This document shows, piece after piece, positions 42,360 to 49,638 of a stretch of 64,000 nt of DNA. Numbering within the stretch: the first letter of the stretch is position 1; the number at the start of each line of letters is the position of its first letter. The DNA is from an uncultured Mordavella sp. (lineage in GTDB: Bacteria; Bacillota; Clostridia; Lachnospirales; Lachnospiraceae), in the NCBI GenBank assembly GCA_902406105.1, contig CABPCP010000001.1:62001-126000 (forward strand). The letters are read 5' to 3'. The notes beneath the pieces are model-generated. The model was not told where the DNA came from. It made no database searches and saw only the letters and a list, made by a program, of their open reading frames with translations. A program made the translations under genes and the position numbers.

Positions 42360-43379
42360 ATGACAAAAGTAGATATTATTTCAGGATTCCTGGGAGCTGG
42401 AAAGACCACCTTCATCAAAGAACTGATCAACAAGGTGTTTGCCGGGGAAAAACTGGTGCTGATCGAAAATGAATTCGGGGAGATCGGAATTGACGGCGGT
42501 TTCTTAAAAGATGCGGGAATAGAGATCACAGAAATGAATTCCGGCTGCATCTGCTGTACTCTTGTGGGGGATTTCAGCAAGGCGCTTCAGAAGGTGCTGG
42601 AAGAATATCAGCCGGATCGGGTAATGATCGAGCCCTCTGGCGTAGGGAAGCTTTCGGATATTGTAAAAGCTATCGAGGACGTAAAAGCAAACGCCGATAT
42701 AGAGATCCATGGAAGGATCACAGTGGTAGATGGGAAAAAGGCGAAAGTGTATATGAAGAACTTCGGAGAATTCTTCAAAGATCAGGTGGCCCATGCTTCC
42801 ACCATTGTGATCAGCCGGACCCAGTCTATGTCCGCGGAGAAGATTGAGGAATGTGTGCACATGCTCAGAGAAGAGAATGGAGAGGCAACCATTATTTCTA
42901 CGCCATGGGAAGAATTGGGGAAAGAAGCGATCATCCGCGCCCTGGAACATGGGGCGGAGATCGAAGGAATCCTGGAGGAGCACAGCCATGATCACGAGCA
43001 TCATCATGACCATGATCATGATCACTGCTGCGGCCACGATCATCACGATCATGACCATGATCATGACCACTGCTGCGGCCACGACCACCACCATCATCAC
43101 GCGGACGAGGTGTTTACAAGCTGGGGAAGAGAGACTGCCCACAAATATACAGAAGAGGAACTGGATTTCATTTTGAAAGCGCTGTCTGAGACGGAAGGCT
43201 ATGGAACGATCCTGCGTTCAAAAGGGATCATCGCAATGGCAGACGGAACATGGAAACAGTTTGACCTGGTGCCGGAAGAGTATGAAGCGCGAAAAGGACA
43301 GGCGGACTATACAGGCCGTATCTGTGTGATCGGAACGGATCTGAAAGAAGAGGAGTTGGAAAAGCTGTTCCATATTTAA
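42360..43379 (+). CDS. CobW/COG0523-family metal-chaperone GTPase with His-rich loop
   Basis: A 339-residue GTPase. The ATG at 42360 has AAAGGAG upstream. P-loop GFLGAGKTTF (near residue 9), the metal motif CxCC in NSGCICCTLVGDF, ISRTQ-type base motif, then a histidine-rich segment at residues about 208-247 containing two HDHDHDHCCGH units with Cys pairs at 223/224 and 238/239, and a C-terminal CobW domain. The family loads or allocates metals such as zinc, cobalt or nickel. The DNA under the His-rich loop is itself a tandem repeat (43005-43100). It is followed 37 bp later by a second CobW-type gene, suggesting a functional pair. Confidence 0.92.
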   Translation: MTKVDIISGFLGAGKTTFIKELINKVFAGEKLVLIENEFGEIGIDGGFLKDAGIEITEMNSGCICCTLVGDFSKALQKVLEEYQPDRVMIEPSGVGKLSDIVKAIEDVKANADIEIHGRITVVDGKKAKVYMKNFGEFFKDQVAHASTIVISRTQSMSAEKIEECVHMLREENGEATIISTPWEELGKEAIIRALEHGAEIEGILEEHSHDHEHHHDHDHDHCCGHDHHDHDHDHDHCCGHDHHHHHADEVFTSWGRETAHKYTEEELDFILKALSETEGYGTILRSKGIIAMADGTWKQFDLVPEEYEARKGQADYTGRICVIGTDLKEEELEKLFHI

Positions 43380-43416
43380 TGAAAGAGCAGGCTAGAAAGA
43401 AAGGCAGGTGTTCTCA

Positions 43417-44358
43417 ATGAGCACACCAGTATTTGTATGTACTGGATTTTTAGACAGCGGAAAAACCACATTAGTAAAAGATACTCTTATGAAGCAGGAC
43501 TGGATCGAACCCGGACTGACGCTTCTGATCCTCTGCGAAGAAGGGGAAGAGGAATATTCGGAAAAATATCTGGAAGAAAATGAGATGAAGCTTTTGACTG
43601 TCGAAGAGCCGGAACAGTTAAACAGAGAATTCTTTGTCAACTGTGAGAAAAACTATCGTCCATCCCAGGTCGTCATCGAATATAACGGCATGTGGAATCT
43701 GGGAGAGCTGCTGTCCAAGAAATATCCCAAAGGATGGGAGATCCAGGGAATCTACTCTACGGTAAATGGAACGACGCTGGATATGTATCTGAAGAATATG
43801 CGCAATCTTCTAATGGAACAATTGACGGAATCAAGTTTGATCGTAGTCAACCGCTGCGACAAACAGGTGGATCGTTCTGGCTTCCGAAGGGCGCTGAAGG
43901 TACAAAACCCAATGGCGCAGCTGATCTTCGAGGACCTGGACGGCAATATCATACAACCGTCAGAGGATGATCTGCCCTACGATGTAAAAGGAGATAAAAT
44001 CGTGATCCAAGACATGGATTTTGGTGTCTGGTATGTGGATGCCTATGATCATCCGGGGCTTTATCTCCATAAGGAGATCGAGTTTGTGGCTCAGGCGTTC
44101 CGTCCCAAAGGAATGGGAGAGGATATGTTTGTCCCGGTGCGCAAGATCATGACCTGCTGCGCCAATGATATGCGGTTCTATGGATACCCGTGCAAAATAG
44201 AAAATAAAATGAAAATTCCGTTAAAAAAATGGGTCCGTGTAACGGCCAGGTTTGAGTTTGAGCCAATACCGCCCTATGGGAACAGGCAGCCGGTTTTACA
44301 TTTGGTCAAGATGGAACCGGCGAAAAAACCGGAAGAAGAAGTGGTGTATCTGGGGTGA
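43417..44358 (+). CDS. Second CobW-type GTPase, without CxCC, with extra C-terminal domain
   Basis: A 313-residue protein starting at ATG 43417 behind GGCAGGTG. N-terminal P-loop TGFLDSGKTTLVKDTLM and a VVNRCDKQ base motif mark a CobW-like GTPase, but the CxCC metal motif is absent; the corresponding region reads VVIEYNGMWNL. The C-terminal part (VRKIMTCCANDMRFYGYP, KKWVRVTARFEFE) resembles the C-terminal domain of YcgQ/TIGR03943 proteins, which in bacilli neighbour the CobW-type YciC. A metal-homeostasis role with the preceding protein is likely; the domain match is from memory of motifs and should be treated as tentative. Confidence 0.8.
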   Translation: MSTPVFVCTGFLDSGKTTLVKDTLMKQDWIEPGLTLLILCEEGEEEYSEKYLEENEMKLLTVEEPEQLNREFFVNCEKNYRPSQVVIEYNGMWNLGELLSKKYPKGWEIQGIYSTVNGTTLDMYLKNMRNLLMEQLTESSLIVVNRCDKQVDRSGFRRALKVQNPMAQLIFEDLDGNIIQPSEDDLPYDVKGDKIVIQDMDFGVWYVDAYDHPGLYLHKEIEFVAQAFRPKGMGEDMFVPVRKIMTCCANDMRFYGYPCKIENKMKIPLKKWVRVTARFEFEPIPPYGNRQPVLHLVKMEPAKKPEEEVVYLG

Positions 44359-44360
44359 TC

Positions 44361-44423
44361 GGGATTTACAGAATGTAAGGCGGCGGAAACGCCGCCTTAC
44401 ATTCTGTAAATCCCATCTTTTTT
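44361..44423 (+). terminator. Very long rho-independent terminator
   Basis: A perfect 24-bp stem (44361-44384 with 44391-44414) around loop GGAAAC, followed by ATCTTTTTT. It closes the CobW pair 3 bp after the stop codon. Confidence 0.92.
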
Positions 44424-44497
44424 GGACAGAAATCCCCACCCTTATCCTGATTCTCTCTGATGCAACAAAAAAGATTTGTGAAATGGAAATAGCCATG

Positions 44498-44532
44498 TTG
44501 ACAAACAATATTATATAACATATAATATTGTT
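44498..44532 (+). promoter_or_regulatory. Consensus promoter overlapped by PadR operator palindrome
   Basis: TTGACA (44498-44503) and TATAAT (44521-44526) with 17-bp spacing are both full consensus. Overlapping the spacer and -10 is a perfect palindrome with 13-bp arms, AACAATATTATAT-AAC-ATATAATATTGTT (44504-44532). PadR proteins bind such AT-rich dyads, and the first gene downstream is a PadR, so tight autorepression is very likely. Confidence 0.85.
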
Positions 44533-44590
44533 AAAACAAATATATTTGTGGGTAAATAATATTATAAGATTCACTAAAAGGGGTGAGGAC

Positions 44591-44914
44591 ATGGTATTTA
44601 ACACCGGAGCCGCCCTTCTGGATGCGATCGTACTTGCGGTAGTATCGCGGGAGAAGGAAGGAACTTACGGTTATAAGATCACACAGGATGTGCGCAGAGC
44701 CATTGACGTCTCTGAATCAACGCTGTATCCGGTCCTGCGCAGACTTCAGAAAGACGAATGTCTGGAAGTCTACGATCAGCAGTTTGACGGAAGGAACCGA
44801 AGATATTATAAAGTGACGGATAAGGGAGTGGCGCAGCTGAATCTTTACCGTGTAGAATGGAAGAATTATTCGACAAAGATCAATGAGTTATTTGAGGGAG
44901 GTGTGACCGCATGA
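44591..44914 (+). CDS. PadR-family transcriptional regulator
   Basis: A 107-residue PadR winged-helix repressor. The ATG at 44591 follows GGGGTGAGG. Core motif: LDAIVLAVVSREKEGTYGYKI, STLYPVLRRLQKDECLEVY and RRYYKVTDKGVAQL. Short PadR proteins (subfamily 2) often control DUF1700/DUF4097 genes for envelope or antimicrobial stress, the arrangement here. The gene overlaps the DUF1700 gene by 4 bp. Its operator is described at 44504-44532. Confidence 0.95.
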   Translation: MVFNTGAALLDAIVLAVVSREKEGTYGYKITQDVRRAIDVSESTLYPVLRRLQKDECLEVYDQQFDGRNRRYYKVTDKGVAQLNLYRVEWKNYSTKINELFEGGVTA

Positions 44915-45579
44915 ACCGCATTGAATTTATGACAGAATTAGCCGCGCTGCTGCAGGATGTCCCAGTAGAGGAACGCAGAGAGGCGATGCGGTACTATAAT
45001 GACTATTTTGACGAAGCGGGAAAGGAGAATGAGGCGCAGGCCGTTTCAGATTTAGGTGATCCGGCGAAGGCGGCGGCCAAGATCAAAGAAGAATTAGGCA
45101 GTCAGAATAAAGCGGGAGAAGAATATAAAGAATACAGAGAGACCGGGTATCAGGACACCCGGTTTGAGCAAAGAAACGTGCCCGGCGGAAGAGGGCAGCA
45201 GGGGAACAACAATGTATTGAAAATAATCCTGATCATTCTGATCATCGTGATCGGCGCGCCGATTGTTCTTCCGATTGTGACCGGGCTGCTGGGCCTTTTG
45301 GTTGGCGCGCTGGCAGTGGTTTTTGGGATTTTTATCGCGCTGGTCGTTTTGTTCCTGGCCCTTGCGGTTACCGGCGCCGCCCTGGTGTGCGCGGGAATTG
45401 TGAGTTTGGTTCCGGAGATCGCGGTAGGCCTTGCTCTGATCGGTATGGGTCTGATCCTGGCGGTGATCGGCGTGATCGGAACAGTAGCCTGTGTAAAACT
45501 CTGCATGGTGGTATTTCCAAGTTTGTTCCGCTGGATCGTGAATCTATGTCGGAAACCTTTTCATAGGAAGGCGGTGTGA
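44911..45579 (+). CDS. DUF1700 (HAAS-type) membrane protein
   Basis: A 222-residue protein. The N-terminal helical domain MNRIEFMTELAALLQDVPVEERREAMRYYNDYFDEAG is the DUF1700/HAAS signature, followed by a polar linker and four hydrophobic helices (about residues 103-215). It begins in an ATGA overlap with padR. HAAS-domain proteins are thought to act with PadR regulators in signalling at the membrane. It probably works with the DUF4097 and PspC proteins encoded next. Confidence 0.9.
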   Translation: MNRIEFMTELAALLQDVPVEERREAMRYYNDYFDEAGKENEAQAVSDLGDPAKAAAKIKEELGSQNKAGEEYKEYRETGYQDTRFEQRNVPGGRGQQGNNNVLKIILIILIIVIGAPIVLPIVTGLLGLLVGALAVVFGIFIALVVLFLALAVTGAALVCAGIVSLVPEIAVGLALIGMGLILAVIGVIGTVACVKLCMVVFPSLFRWIVNLCRKPFHRKAV

Positions 45580-45585
45580 TAAGGG

Positions 45586-46440
45586 ATGAAAAAGCGATGG
45601 AAAGTCTTCTGGATTGTGTGCGGGATCACAGCTGGGATAGGGTTTGCCTGCTGTATCGCGGCGCTGGCGCTGGGGGTCACCGTAGAGATGTTGGAAAACC
45701 GTTTTCCTAACGGGATTGGGATCGTATCTGGAAACCATGGGTCAGAGAGTACCTCGGAGTCCTATGGCGGGGTTCAAAAGATCGATATGGACTTAGCCGC
45801 CGGAGAAGTGATCGTCCTGCCTTCAGACAACCAGGAGACGGTCGTGGTGGAGACGGAGAATATCAGCCGGCGGCTTAAGTTTTCTACTTATATGGAAGGA
45901 AATGAATTGAAGATCACCTCCGCGAAATGGCTGCTTTTTGGAGAACACATAGGCAAGGGGAAGATTTATGTATATATTCCGCAAAATCAGACAATGGAAG
46001 AGGTTTCTCTGGATATGGGAGCGGGAAATCTAACGGTAGAGAACCTGTGGGCAAAGAAATTCTCGCTCTCTGTGGGCGCGGGTGACGCAGAGGTGTGGGA
46101 TTTTACGGCGCAGGAAGCAGACTTTGACTGCGGAACCGGAAAGATCACGGCTTGCGGGGGAGCCAGCCGCGGGATAGATATTGACTGCGGCGTTGGTGAT
46201 ATAGAATATACGGCTTATGGAAATGAAAGGGACTACAATTATGATATTGACTGCGGCGTCGGCGACGTGGTGATCGGAGCGAATGAGTATTCCGGGCTTG
46301 GAAGAAGCAAGAACGTCAATAATGGGGCGGACCGAGAGATCAGTATTGATTGCGGAGTCGGAAAAGTCAATGTCGCGTTTGACAGCAGTCGTCAGGCAGC
46401 CGGACCGAGAATGGCGGCGCGGCGGACCGCGGATTTTTAA
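45586..46440 (+). CDS. DUF4097 beta-repeat envelope protein
   Basis: A 284-residue protein with one N-terminal membrane helix (about residues 6-32) and an extracytoplasmic beta-helix-like domain made of repeats with DCGxG/DMGAGN motifs (MGAGNLTVENL, VGAGDAEVWDF, CGTGKITACGG, CGVGDIEYTAY, CGVGDVVIGAN, CGVGKVNVAFD). This is the DUF4097/DUF2807 adhesin-like fold. The regular cysteines in the repeats are notable. It follows DUF1700 by 6 bp and belongs to the padR operon; role probably envelope stress response. Confidence 0.88.
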   Translation: MKKRWKVFWIVCGITAGIGFACCIAALALGVTVEMLENRFPNGIGIVSGNHGSESTSESYGGVQKIDMDLAAGEVIVLPSDNQETVVVETENISRRLKFSTYMEGNELKITSAKWLLFGEHIGKGKIYVYIPQNQTMEEVSLDMGAGNLTVENLWAKKFSLSVGAGDAEVWDFTAQEADFDCGTGKITACGGASRGIDIDCGVGDIEYTAYGNERDYNYDIDCGVGDVVIGANEYSGLGRSKNVNNGADREISIDCGVGKVNVAFDSSRQAAGPRMAARRTADF

Positions 46441-46463
46441 GCAGAAGAAAAGGAGGAATTTCT

Positions 46464-46658
46464 ATGGAAACAAAGCGACTTTACCGTTCCCGGGAGAACC
46501 GGATGGTCTGCGGAGTATGCGGCGGCATCGCGGAATATTTTGGGGTAGACCCCACACTGATCCGGCTGCTGCTGGTCTTGATCGTGTGTACGGCCGGTTT
46601 TGGGATCCTGGCCTATTTTATCGCGGCTATTATTATACCGGACAGGCCGCAGATATAG
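46464..46658 (+). CDS. PspC-domain small membrane protein
   Basis: A 64-residue PspC protein: RSRENRMVCGVCGGIAEYFGVDPTLIRLL followed by one long hydrophobic segment ending in IIIPDRPQI. PspC proteins sense or respond to membrane stress. AAGGAGGAATTTCT precedes the ATG. It is the last gene of the padR-DUF1700-DUF4097-pspC cluster. Confidence 0.93.
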   Translation: METKRLYRSRENRMVCGVCGGIAEYFGVDPTLIRLLLVLIVCTAGFGILAYFIAAIIIPDRPQI

Positions 46659-46680
46659 AGACAAAATCTTTCTGCCAAAA

Positions 46681-46710
46681 TGAATAACTCTGCCGCCTTT
46701 TGTACATACT
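46681..46710 (+). promoter_or_regulatory. Sigma-G-type forespore promoter
   Basis: TGAATA (46681-46686) and CATACT (46705-46710) separated by 18 bp match the sigma-G consensus closely, and the gene 26 bp downstream encodes a small acid-soluble spore protein. Confidence 0.75.
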
Positions 46711-46735
46711 CCAGAAAAAGAAAGGGGTATGACAG

Positions 46736-46930
46736 ATGGCGGGAAAGAATCAGAAACCAATCCGGTTAGAAGAATTAACGCAGGAAGAAAAGATGAAATA
46801 CGAGATCGCGGAAGAACTTGGACTTCTTGACAGGGTCCTGGAAGAAGGATGGCGCTCATTGTCTTCCAAAGAAACCGGCAGGATTGGCGGCCTGCTTGCA
46901 AGGAGAAAGCGGGCTGCGGGAAAAAAATAA
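46736..46930 (+). CDS. Small acid-soluble spore protein (alpha/beta-type, SspF-like)
   Basis: A 64-residue protein with the SASP pattern: MKYEIAEELGLLDRVLEEGWRSL then SSKETGRIGGLLARRKRA. These proteins coat and protect spore DNA and are degraded at germination. A sigma-G-type promoter lies directly upstream, and AAAGGGG is the ribosome site. The conserved GRIGG near the C-terminus is characteristic of the clostridial SspF-like branch. It shows that the host makes endospores. Confidence 0.9.
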   Translation: MAGKNQKPIRLEELTQEEKMKYEIAEELGLLDRVLEEGWRSLSSKETGRIGGLLARRKRAAGKK

Positions 46931-47032
46931 CAAAATTATTAAGAACTGTGAACATTTTGTTAGAAACCTTGAAAACACACCGCCTGTTTGCTATAATCGG
47001 AAAGCTGGAAGAAAGCGATAGCAGGTGGAAAC

Positions 47033-47707
47033 ATGAGTGCCAAGATAAATGTTTTGGATATTGAAATCGATAATTGTACAGCTAAAGAAGCAATGAAGAA
47101 AGCAGTGGAGTATCTGGCCACGGAACCGGTCAATATGATCGAGATGGTAACGGTAGATGCCATTATGCAGCTGGATGAAATGACAGAGATGAGAAAAGAA
47201 TTCAGTCAGTTCGATCTGGTGCTGGCGGGCGATCGGATGATCCTGGAAGCGGCGGAAGTTACAGACCGCAAGTATCTTCAGGAGACGGAGAATCATGTTT
47301 TCTTAAAAATGTTTCTGCGGTATCTCCATAAAAACCACAAGAGGATATACCTTCTGGTGGAGTCGGAAGAAGACGGACAGAATTTTTATGATTATCTGGA
47401 ACGGCATTACGGCGGCGTCCAGATTGTGGGAATGGCGAAAGTATCCGCTCAGAACCGGGCGGATGATATGCTGGTCAACGCGATCAACGGCGGAGAGATC
47501 GACTGTGTCTTATCTGCTTTGGCGGCTCCTCTCCAAGAAGAGTTTATTGTGCGGAATAGGAACCTTTTGAACGCGGGGCTGTGGCTTGGACTTGGATGCG
47601 AGATGCTCCCGGTGCGGCGCGCGGGGGTTGGAAGAGGACGGATCAGCCAGTTCCTTGTGAAGATGATCTTTAAAAAAGAGATGGAGAAACGAAAAAATAG
47701 AACGTAA
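47033..47707 (+). CDS. WecG/TagA/CpsF-family glycosyltransferase-like protein
   Basis: A 224-residue protein with the WecG/TagA fold features: INVLDIEIDNCTAKEAMKKAVEYL, MVTVDAIMQLDE, DLVLAGDRMI, RIYLLVESEEDGQNFYDYLE and GCEMLPVRRAGVGRGRI. Classical members transfer N-acetylmannosamine to lipid-linked sugars in wall polymer synthesis. The usual pattern of invariant Asp and a stretch around the catalytic site is only partly visible, so activity may have diverged. AGGTGGAAAC precedes the ATG; a terminator follows. Confidence 0.8.
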   Translation: MSAKINVLDIEIDNCTAKEAMKKAVEYLATEPVNMIEMVTVDAIMQLDEMTEMRKEFSQFDLVLAGDRMILEAAEVTDRKYLQETENHVFLKMFLRYLHKNHKRIYLLVESEEDGQNFYDYLERHYGGVQIVGMAKVSAQNRADDMLVNAINGGEIDCVLSALAAPLQEEFIVRNRNLLNAGLWLGLGCEMLPVRRAGVGRGRISQFLVKMIFKKEMEKRKNRT

Positions 47708-47708
47708 A

Positions 47709-47753
47709 AAAGAGGAAATTAACAAAAAATCGTAATTTCCTCTTTCTTTTTTT
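47709..47753 (+). terminator. Rho-independent terminator
   Basis: AAAGAGGAAATTA (47709-47721) and TAATTTCCTCTTT (47733-47745) form a 13-bp stem followed by CTTTTTTT, closing the WecG-like gene. Confidence 0.92.
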
Positions 47754-47782
47754 GTAAAAATATATTAAGATAAATTTTGAAG

Positions 47783-47830
47783 TATGCATTTTGACAAAAT
47801 AATTTCTTTTTTTGTTGTGAAAAATGCATA
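47783..47830. promoter_or_regulatory. Inverted repeat in promoter region of PucR-type gene
   Basis: TATGCATTTT (47783-47792) and AAAATGCATA (47821-47830) are exact reverse complements separated by 28 bp of AT-rich DNA that contains a TTGACA (47791-47796). No good -10 follows at 17 bp. It may be a looped operator for the regulator encoded just downstream. Confidence 0.35.
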
Positions 47831-47855
47831 TTGTAACGAGTGGAGGAGATAGAAT

Positions 47856-48944
47856 ATGATATCTAATCAAATACTTCAAAATACAATTGAAGGATTGAAG
47901 GGGATCACAAGAATTGATTTTTGTGTCATGGATACAGACGGAAAATCTCTTGCCAGTACATTTTCGGAGCAGGAAGACTATGAAGATGAGGTGCTATCTT
48001 TTGTAGGTTCACCCGCGGACAGCCAGGTAGTCCAGGGATATCAGTTCTTCAAAATCTTTGACGAACACCAGCTAGAGTACGTTCTTTTGGCAAACGGCGG
48101 AAGCGATGATGTATATATGGTAGGGAAAATAGCCGCGTTTCAGATCCAGAATCTTTTGGTGGCTTACAAGGAGCGTTTTGATAAAGATAATTTTATAAAA
48201 AATCTTTTGTTGGATAATCTGCTTTTGGTGGATATTTATAACCGTGCCAAAAAATTACATATTGACACAGAAGTCAGACGTGTTATCTTTATTATTGAGA
48301 CAAAACATGAGAAAGATTCCAATGCCCTTGATAATATGCGCGGTCTTTTGGGCAATAAAGCCAAAGATTTTGTTACGGCAGTGGATGAAAAAAATGTGAT
48401 CGTGGTCAAAGAGCTGGAGGAGCAGGATGGTCCTGCGGAACTGGAAAAGACGGCGGAGAATTTCTACGAAATCTTGAAAAATGACGGCGAGGAAGAGATT
48501 CTCATCGCATATGGGACGATCATCAATGATATCAAGGAGGTGTCAAAATCCTATAAAGAAGCGAAGCTTGCCCTTGATGTAGGGAAAATTTTCTTTAGCG
48601 AGAAGAATGTTATTGCGTTCAGCGAATTGGGGATTGGAAGGCTGATCTATCAGCTGCCTGTCCCGCTGTGCAAGATGTTCATTCGAGAGATATTTGAGGG
48701 GAAATCACCGGATGATTTTGACGAAGAGACGTTGACTACCATCAACAAGTTCTTTGAAAATAATCTGAACGTGTCAGAGACATCCAGACAGCTGTATATT
48801 CACAGGAACACTCTGGTATACCGTCTGGATAAGCTTCAGAAGAGCACAGGTTTGGATCTGCGCGTTTTTGAAGATGCCATTACTTTTAAGATCGCCCTTA
48901 TGGTGGTAAAATACATGAAGTATATGGAGTCACTGGAGTATTAG
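47856..48944 (+). CDS. PucR/CdaR-type transcriptional regulator
   Basis: A 362-residue regulator. N-terminal sensor-like domain (DFCVMDTDGKSLASTF), a GGDEF-like middle domain common in CdaR proteins (about residues 130-265), and the C-terminal PucR HTH: TINKFFENNLNVSETSRQLYIHRNTLVYRLDKLQK. Family members respond to sugar diacids, purines or similar, but there is no metabolic gene beside it. Instead ftsE begins 16 bp later, so in this organism it may be co-transcribed with the division module. Ribosome site GTGGAGGAGATAG. Confidence 0.9.
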   Translation: MISNQILQNTIEGLKGITRIDFCVMDTDGKSLASTFSEQEDYEDEVLSFVGSPADSQVVQGYQFFKIFDEHQLEYVLLANGGSDDVYMVGKIAAFQIQNLLVAYKERFDKDNFIKNLLLDNLLLVDIYNRAKKLHIDTEVRRVIFIIETKHEKDSNALDNMRGLLGNKAKDFVTAVDEKNVIVVKELEEQDGPAELEKTAENFYEILKNDGEEEILIAYGTIINDIKEVSKSYKEAKLALDVGKIFFSEKNVIAFSELGIGRLIYQLPVPLCKMFIREIFEGKSPDDFDEETLTTINKFFENNLNVSETSRQLYIHRNTLVYRLDKLQKSTGLDLRVFEDAITFKIALMVVKYMKYMESLEY

Positions 48945-48960
48945 TAATTAGGAGGAACAT

Positions 48961-49638
48961 ATGATTGAATTAAAAGAAGTTACAAAGGAGTATTCCAAGG
49001 GGATCTCTGCTTTGAATGGAGTGAACCTGAAGGTGGAGAAGGGGGAGTTCGTCTTCATTGTAGGTGACAGCGGTTCCGGGAAATCTACATTGATCCGTCT
49101 TATTATGAAAGAGCTGGATCCCACATCAGGAACGATCATTGTCAACGGTCAGAACCTGAATCGGATGAAACATAGAAAGATTCCGATGTACCGCAGGAGA
49201 CTGGGGGTTGTATTCCAGGATTTCCGACTTTTGAAGGACAGGAATATCTATGAGAATATTGCTTTTGCCCAGCGAGTGACAGAAGTCCCCACAAGAGTGA
49301 TCAAGAAGAAGGTGCCGGCAGCCCTTTCGCTGGTAGGTCTGGCACAGAAATATAAATCCTTCCCTCGTGAGTTGTCTGGAGGAGAACAGCAGCGCGTAGC
49401 CATTGCAAGGGCGATCGTAAATGAGCCGGCGATCCTTCTGGCAGATGAGCCTACGGGAAATCTGGACCCGACAAATTCATGGGAGATCATGAAGCTTTTG
49501 GAAGAAGCCAACGACAGAGGGACGACCGTCCTTGTCGTTACTCATAACCAGGAGATTGTAAACGAAATGAAGAAGCGGGTGGTTACAATGAAAAAGGGGG
49601 TCATTGTAAGCGACGAGAAAAAAGGTGGGTATAAATAA
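48961..49638 (+). CDS. ftsE: Cell-division ABC ATPase FtsE
   Basis: A 225-residue ABC ATPase of the FtsE type: Walker A GDSGSGKST, VFQDFRLLKDRNIYENIAF (FtsE-specific), signature LSGGEQQR, Walker B ILLADEPTGNLD and VTHNQEIV. With FtsX it transmits ATP hydrolysis across the membrane to a peptidoglycan hydrolase. TAGGAGGAACAT precedes the ATG. ftsX begins immediately after the stop. Confidence 0.97.
   Translation: MIELKEVTKEYSKGISALNGVNLKVEKGEFVFIVGDSGSGKSTLIRLIMKELDPTSGTIIVNGQNLNRMKHRKIPMYRRRLGVVFQDFRLLKDRNIYENIAFAQRVTEVPTRVIKKKVPAALSLVGLAQKYKSFPRELSGGEQQRVAIARAIVNEPAILLADEPTGNLDPTNSWEIMKLLEEANDRGTTVLVVTHNQEIVNEMKKRVVTMKKGVIVSDEKKGGYK

Noticed and set aside
42504..43142. Minus-strand frame opposite the His-rich CobW gene
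   Set aside because: Its Val/Met-rich stretch is just the complement of the His/Asp codons.
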